The position numbers and the translations under genes were made by a program. A stretch of 64,000 nucleotides of DNA from CAWDAQ01 sp963800325 (GTDB lineage: Bacteria > Actinomycetota > Actinomycetes > Actinomycetales > Dermatophilaceae), in the NCBI GenBank assembly GCA_963800325.1, contig CAWDAQ010000002.1, positions 496,001-560,000 of the forward strand. Reading direction: 5' to 3'. Below the pieces are notes generated by a model. The model was not told the origin of the DNA. It was given only the letters and a program-made list of their open reading frames with translations, and did no database searches. Positions 59,535-64,000 of the stretch are shown in pieces. The stretch's first letter is position 1. Each line of letters begins with the position of its first letter.

Positions 59535-60592
59535 CCGCCGACACGACCACCCAGAGGGCGGGCTCGGGCGCGGCCGTCCCGGGCTTCGCCGTCGTCCCCG
59601 GCGGCCAGGTCAGCGACGCGCTCCGGGGCCGGGAGAAGGAGGTGATCGAGCTCGTCGAGCAGACCTACCTCCTCCACGACGCGGGCGAGTCGGTGAACCC
59701 GCCGTCGCACTTCCTGCGCTTCCCCGACCGTCCGACCTCGCGGATCATCGCGCTGCCCGCCTCGATCGGGGGTGGGATCCGGGTCGACGGCATCAAGTGG
59801 GTGTCCAGCTTCCCCGACAACGTGGCCGCCGGGATCCCGCGCGCCTCGGCGGTGCTCATCCTCAACGACCCCGAGACCGGCTACCCGTTCGCCTGCCTGG
59901 AGAGCTCGATCATCAACGCGACGAGGACCGCGGCGTCGGCGGCCGCGGCGGCCGACTGGCTCAGCCGGGCGCGTGGCCGGGGGTCCCGGGTCGGCTTCTT
60001 CGGTGTCGGCCTGATCGCGCGGTACGTGCACACGTTCCTCGACGCCTCGGGGTGGTCCTTCGACGAGGTCGGGGTGTACGACCTCTCCCCCGACAGCGCG
60101 GCCGGCTTCCGGGGGTACGTGGAGCAGACGGGAGCCGACGCGCGGGTCACCGTCCACGAGAGTCCCGAACAGCTCGTCCGCTCCAGCGACCTCGTCGTGT
60201 TCGCCACGGTCGCCGGGGAGCCGCATGTGCACGACCCGTCGTGGTTCGCCCACAACCCGCTCGTGCTGCACGTCTCGCTGCGCGACCTCGCGCCGGAGAT
60301 CCTGCTCGGCTCCGCCAACGTCGTCGACGACGTCGACCACTGCCTGCGGGCGGGCACCTCCGCACACCTGGCCGAGCAGCTCTGCGGAAGCCGGGACTTC
60401 GTCGACGGCACTCTCGCCGACGTGATGACCGGGCAGGTGACGCTGCCGGGTGACCGGCCGGTCGTCTTCTCCCCCTTCGGCCTCGGGGTGCTCGACCTCG
60501 CGGTCGGCAAGTTCGTCTACGACGCGGTCGCGCGCTCCGGGGGGCTGCACGAGATCGACGACTTCTTCACCGAGCTGCGCCGGTACGGCTGA
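59531..60592 (+). CDS. sbnB: 2,3-diaminopropionate biosynthesis protein SbnB
   Basis: A 353-residue NAD-dependent enzyme of the ornithine cyclodeaminase/mu-crystallin family. SbnB oxidatively cleaves the SbnA product to L-2,3-diaminopropionate and 2-oxoglutarate, the cosubstrate that the preceding oxygenase uses. 'GIKWVSSFPDNVAAGIPRA', 'LESSIINATRTAA' and Rossmann 'GFFGVGLIARYVH' are characteristic. It is the last gene of the cluster, coupled by GTGA overlap to the oxygenase. Confidence 0.88.
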   Translation: MTADTTTQRAGSGAAVPGFAVVPGGQVSDALRGREKEVIELVEQTYLLHDAGESVNPPSHFLRFPDRPTSRIIALPASIGGGIRVDGIKWVSSFPDNVAAGIPRASAVLILNDPETGYPFACLESSIINATRTAASAAAAADWLSRARGRGSRVGFFGVGLIARYVHTFLDASGWSFDEVGVYDLSPDSAAGFRGYVEQTGADARVTVHESPEQLVRSSDLVVFATVAGEPHVHDPSWFAHNPLVLHVSLRDLAPEILLGSANVVDDVDHCLRAGTSAHLAEQLCGSRDFVDGTLADVMTGQVTLPGDRPVVFSPFGLGVLDLAVGKFVYDAVARSGGLHEIDDFFTELRRYG

Positions 60593-60708
60593 GGAGCGCC
60601 GGTCTCGGCGGCGTCGACGCGCGCGGTCGCGGCCGCCGGCTGGGTGCCGCGCGCGGCTGAGTGCCGGTCGGTGCGCATGAGACCCGCAGGTGGGGGTATC
60701 TGTCGCAC

Positions 60709-62943
60709 ATGAGCCGACACCGAGACGCCGCAGGTCAGACCCTCCGTCCCGAGGGGCGGGACCCCGTCCCCGGGGCGCCCGCGCCGGAGCCTCCCCCGGT
60801 GGAGGAGCCGACGGACCCCCGGGGCCCGCTGCCCCCCAGGTCGGACCAGGAGGCACCCGGGACGCGCAGCGCGACCGGCGTCCCCGGCGGTCCGCCCGAC
60901 GCCCGCGCGCAGGACGGGGCACACCTCACCACCGCCCAGGGCGCGCGACTGCGCGACACCGACCACTCGCTCAAGGCCGGCTCCCGGGGACCGACCCTGC
61001 TGCAGGACCACCACCTGCGGGAGAAGATCACCCACTTCGACCACGAGCGCATCCCGGAGCGGGTCGTACACGCCCGGGGCGCCGGGGCGCACGGGGTGTT
61101 CGTCGGCTACGGCACCGCGGCCGGGATCTGCCGGGCCCAGTTCCTCGGCAAGGACGTGCGGACCCCGGTGTTCACCCGCTTCTCCACCGTCCTCGGCTCG
61201 CGGGGCTCGGCGGACACGGTGCGCGACACCCGGGGGTTCGCGACGAAGTTCTACACCGAGGAGGGCACCTTCGACCTCGTCGGGAACAACATGCCGGTCT
61301 TCTTCATCCAGGACGGCATCAAGTTCCCCGACGTCATCCACGCGGGCAAGCCCCACCCCGACCGGGAGATCCCGCAGGCCCAGAGCGCCCACGACACGTT
61401 CTGGGACTTCGTCTCGCTGCACACCGAGGCCCAGCACCACACCATCTGGAACATGTCCGACCGCGGCATCCCCCGCTCGTACCGGATGATGGAGGGCTTC
61501 GGGGTGCACACCTTCCGGCTGGTCGCCGCCGACGGCGGGACCTCCCTGGTGAAGTTCCACTGGAAGCCCCGGCTCGGTGTGCACTCGCTGCTGTGGGAGG
61601 AGGCGCAGAGCATCGCGGGGAACGACCCGGACTTCCACCGGCGCGACCTCTACGACGCCATCGAGGCCGGTGCCCACCCGCAGTGGGAGCTCGGCGTGCA
61701 GGTGTTCCCGGACACGCCCGAGGAGACGTTCGAGGGGATCGACCTGCTCGACCCGACCAAGATCGTGCCCGAGGAGCTCGCCCCGGTGCAGCCGGTCGGG
61801 CTGCTCACGCTGACGGCGAACCCGACGAACTTCTTCGCCGAGGTCGAGCAGGTCGCCTTCCACGTCGGGAACCTCGTCCCCGGCATCGACGTCACGAACG
61901 ACGCCCTCATGCAGGCCCGCCTGTTCTCCTACGTCGACACCCAGATCACGCGACTCGGCGGACCCAACTTCGCCCAGATCCCCGTCAACCGGCCGCACGC
62001 GCCCGTCAACGACATGCTCCGGGACGGCTTCCACCAGGACGGGGTCCACACCGGCGTGGCGCCGTACCGGCCGAACTCGCTCGACGGGGGCTGCCCCTTC
62101 ACCGCCGGCGGCGACGTCTCGGCGCTCATCGACGTCCCCCAGGCCCTCCCGGAGGCCCGGAAGGTCCGCGAGTCCCCGCTCTCCTTCTCCGACCACCACG
62201 CCCAGGCCCGCCTGTTCTGGCTGAGCATGACACCCGTCGAGCAGGAGCACATCGTCCGGGCGTACACCTTCGAGCTCGGCAAGTGCTACGAGCAGGCCGT
62301 CAAGGAGCGGCAGCTCAGGTCGCTGGCGCGGATCGACCGGGGGCTGGCCGAGCAGGTCGCCACCGGGCTGGGCCTGCCCGTGCCGGACGAGGAGCAGGTC
62401 GCGGGCGACGAGACGAGCCCCGCGCTGTCCCAGGTCGGGGGCCGCTGGCCTGCTGACGGCCGGTTGGTCGGCGTCGTCGTCGACGACGGTGGGGACCTCG
62501 CGGCGGCACGGTCGCTCGTCGAACGGCTCGACGCCGCCGGCACCACCCCGCTCGTGATCGCCCCGACCGGTGGCGTCGTCGGCGAGGGCGAGGACGCCCT
62601 CACCGTCCAGCGCTCGCTGCTGACCGCGCGCTCGGTGGAGCTCGACGGGCTCGTCGTGCTGGCGGCGCCCCCGCCCGGGCCGGACGCGATCCAGCCCCGG
62701 GACGCCCGCGCAGCCGGGGACGGCTCGGGGGCCGACCCCCGGCTCACGACCCTGATGACGGACGTCTTCCGGCACGCCAAGCCGGTCGCCGTCCTCGGGG
62801 ACGGGGCGGCGCGGCTCGCCGCGTCGCTGGGACTCGACGACACCGTCCCGGGCGTCGTCGGCGGCACCGCCGACGAGGTCGGCGACACGGTCCTGGAGCT
62901 CCTGGAGCAGCACCGCGTCTGGGACCGCTTCCCCGTGGGCTGA
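60709..62943 (+). CDS. katE: Large-subunit monofunctional heme catalase (HPII type)
   Basis: A 744-residue catalase. The distal His121 ('VVHARGAGAHG'), the Asn in 'VGNNMPVFFIQDG' and the proximal heme ligand Tyr408 ('RLFSYVDTQ') are present. The additional about 150-residue C-terminal domain ('GRLVGVVVDDGGDLAAARS') is the DJ-1/GATase-like domain of large catalases such as E. coli KatE. The N-terminus is Pro/Arg-rich. ATG 60709 follows TATCTG by 6 nt and has no ribosome binding site, so it may be leaderless. Probably not part of the Dap cluster. Confidence 0.92.
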   Translation: MSRHRDAAGQTLRPEGRDPVPGAPAPEPPPVEEPTDPRGPLPPRSDQEAPGTRSATGVPGGPPDARAQDGAHLTTAQGARLRDTDHSLKAGSRGPTLLQDHHLREKITHFDHERIPERVVHARGAGAHGVFVGYGTAAGICRAQFLGKDVRTPVFTRFSTVLGSRGSADTVRDTRGFATKFYTEEGTFDLVGNNMPVFFIQDGIKFPDVIHAGKPHPDREIPQAQSAHDTFWDFVSLHTEAQHHTIWNMSDRGIPRSYRMMEGFGVHTFRLVAADGGTSLVKFHWKPRLGVHSLLWEEAQSIAGNDPDFHRRDLYDAIEAGAHPQWELGVQVFPDTPEETFEGIDLLDPTKIVPEELAPVQPVGLLTLTANPTNFFAEVEQVAFHVGNLVPGIDVTNDALMQARLFSYVDTQITRLGGPNFAQIPVNRPHAPVNDMLRDGFHQDGVHTGVAPYRPNSLDGGCPFTAGGDVSALIDVPQALPEARKVRESPLSFSDHHAQARLFWLSMTPVEQEHIVRAYTFELGKCYEQAVKERQLRSLARIDRGLAEQVATGLGLPVPDEEQVAGDETSPALSQVGGRWPADGRLVGVVVDDGGDLAAARSLVERLDAAGTTPLVIAPTGGVVGEGEDALTVQRSLLTARSVELDGLVVLAAPPPGPDAIQPRDARAAGDGSGADPRLTTLMTDVFRHAKPVAVLGDGAARLAASLGLDDTVPGVVGGTADEVGDTVLELLEQHRVWDRFPVG

Positions 62944-63063
62944 CCCGTACCCCGGACGCACCCCGAACGCACCACCAACGCACCACGACACCGACAAACA
63001 CGACAGACACCAACAGACACGACATCCAGACGCCGGCGCCGCCGGCGAGACAGGAGAACAGCA
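62944..63063 (+). other. G-poor, AC-rich leader before the alcohol dehydrogenase
   Basis: Between 62944 and about 63030 the plus strand is unusually poor in G and rich in A and C, with repeated ACGCACC and GACAC units. As an mRNA leader it would be nearly unstructured. CAGGAGA at the end is the ribosome binding site for 63064. Confidence 0.55.
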
Positions 63064-64000
63064 GTGAAGGCAGTCACGTGGCACGGAGCCCACGACGTGA
63101 GGGTCGACACCGTCCCCGACCCGGTGATCCAGGAGCCCACCGACGCGGTCATCCGGGTCACCTCGACGAACATCTGCGGCTCCGACCTCCACCTCTACGA
63201 GGCGCTCTCGCCCTTCATGAGCGAGGGGGACATCATCGGGCACGAGCCGATGGGCGTCGTCGAGGAGGTCGGCTCAGGGGTCGACTCGCTCACCCCCGGC
63301 GACCGGGTCGTCATCCCCTTCCAGATCAGCTGCGGCGCGTGCTTCATGTGCGACCGGCAGCTCTACACCCAGTGCGAGACCACCCAGGTCCGGGAGAAGG
63401 GGACCGGCGCCGCCCTCTTCGGCTACTCCTCGCTCTACGGCCAGGTCCCCGGGGGGCAGGCGGAGTACCTGCGGGTCCCGCAGGCCCAGTTCACCCACAT
63501 CAAGGTCCCCGCCGGGGCCCCGGACGAGCGGTTCGTCTACCTCTCCGACGTCCTCCCCACCGCCTGGCAGGCGGTGGCCTACGCCGACGTCCCCAAGGAC
63601 GGCACCCTCGTCGTCCTCGGACTCGGCCCCATCGGCGACATGGCCTGCCGCATCGCCCGGCACCTCGGCACCGACCGCGTCATCGGGGTCGACCTCGTCC
63701 CGGAGCGGCTGCAGCGCGTGCGCGACCGCGGCATCGAGGTGCTGGACCTGCGCAGCGTCGACGACGTCGGTGACGCCCTCCGGGACCTCACCGACGGACG
63801 GGGGCCGGACTCGGTCGTCGACGCGGTCGGGCTCGAGGCCCACGGGTCCCCGGCCGCCGGCATCGCGCAGAAGGTCGCGGCGAGGCTGCCGGACGCCGTC
63901 GCCGCACCGGTCATGCAGGCCGCGGGGGTGGACCGCCTTGCGGCCCTGCACTCCGCCATCGACATCGTGCGTCGGGGCGGGACCATCTCGCTCTCGGGGG
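63064..64000 (+). CDS. Zinc-dependent alcohol dehydrogenase (3' partial)
   Basis: A class III-type medium-chain dehydrogenase running off the window after about 312 residues. Catalytic zinc ligands lie in 'NICGSDLHLYE' and 'GHEPMGVVEEVG', and the structural zinc Cys cluster in 'SCGACFMCDRQLYTQCE'. The Rossmann motif is 'VVLGLGPIGDMACRIARH'. The unusual long central part resembles glutathione-independent formaldehyde dehydrogenases. GTG 63064 has CAGGAGA upstream. It is separated from the catalase gene by 120 bp. Confidence 0.87.
   Translation, partial: MKAVTWHGAHDVRVDTVPDPVIQEPTDAVIRVTSTNICGSDLHLYEALSPFMSEGDIIGHEPMGVVEEVGSGVDSLTPGDRVVIPFQISCGACFMCDRQLYTQCETTQVREKGTGAALFGYSSLYGQVPGGQAEYLRVPQAQFTHIKVPAGAPDERFVYLSDVLPTAWQAVAYADVPKDGTLVVLGLGPIGDMACRIARHLGTDRVIGVDLVPERLQRVRDRGIEVLDLRSVDDVGDALRDLTDGRGPDSVVDAVGLEAHGSPAAGIAQKVAARLPDAVAAPVMQAAGVDRLAALHSAIDIVRRGGTISLSG

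Noticed and set aside
51980..60592. Staphyloferrin B-type siderophore cluster, because of SbnA and SbnB
   Set aside because: No IucA/IucC-type synthetase, decarboxylase or siderophore transporter is present; the Pls-like protein and the adenylation protein point to a different product.
60709..62943. Catalase as part of the Dap cluster
   Set aside because: It has a separate apparent promoter, is a common household enzyme and has no link to the pathway.

Overview
The window is very GC-rich bacterial DNA with densely packed genes, frequent GTG starts and many 4-nt stop/start overlaps. A WhiB regulator, an MmpL-type exporter, a gluABCD glutamate importer, a PimB'-like mannosyltransferase and a TIGR00374 membrane protein fused to a kinase-like domain together point to Actinomycetota. 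A Micrococcales- or Intrasporangiaceae-like genus is my guess, not something the sequence proves. I see no rRNA, tRNA, CRISPR array, transposase or integrase.

Region by region. 0-10 kb: end of a GH3/peptidoglycan-binding protein; a nitrilase plus amino-acid permease operon; a small peptidoglycan-binding protein; a secreted GH13 alpha-amylase with a His-rich linker and X25-like module; an alpha/beta hydrolase; an HD-GYP/LuxR protein and a DUF2278 protein. 10-17 kb: an inositol-dehydrogenase-like plus TIM-barrel isomerase operon, a PAP2 plus PimB'-like glycosyltransferase operon, two membrane proteins of cell-envelope type, and WhiB. 17-22 kb: DUF1810, a DUF190-crcB-crcB fluoride operon, two small paralogous proteins of unknown function, and serA. 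22-36 kb: the flippase/kinase-like protein, PhoX, an MmpL operon, an MFS transporter with a winged-helix-like tail, an SDR and a GH15 glucoamylase-type enzyme. 35.5-39 kb: gluABCD. 39-42 kb: a chagasin-like (I42) inhibitor divergent from a papain-like (C1) protease, an orphan LuxR response regulator and an SDR. 42-46 kb: four overlapping glycosyltransferase genes. 46-50.5 kb: a hemerythrin protein and a sugar ABC importer operon lacking its own ATPase. 50.7-60.6 kb: a biosynthetic cluster. 60.7-64 kb: a large catalase and a Zn alcohol dehydrogenase that runs off the end.

The most interesting part is 50.7-60.6 kb. It holds a Sfp-type phosphopantetheinyl transferase, SbnA, a membrane protein with two carrier domains and a Pls/PosA-type (epsilon-polylysine synthetase-like) 6-TM/left-handed-beta-helix body, a separate adenylation-carrier protein, a SyrP/TauD-type Fe(II)/2-oxoglutarate oxygenase and SbnB. 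SbnA and SbnB together make L-2,3-diaminopropionate (Dap). The parsimonious reading is that Dap (possibly hydroxylated) is made, adenylated, loaded on carrier domains and joined at the membrane. That would be a split-architecture relative of the poly-lysine and poly-diaminopropionate synthetases.

Three other signals stand out. A dispersed hairpin repeat (45-46-nt core, 62-63-bp tandem period) lies downstream of genes at four loci. A run of ten G-tracts sits immediately upstream of the DUF2278 gene. Several genes have a -10-like hexamer exactly 6-7 nt before the start codon, which suggests leaderless transcription.
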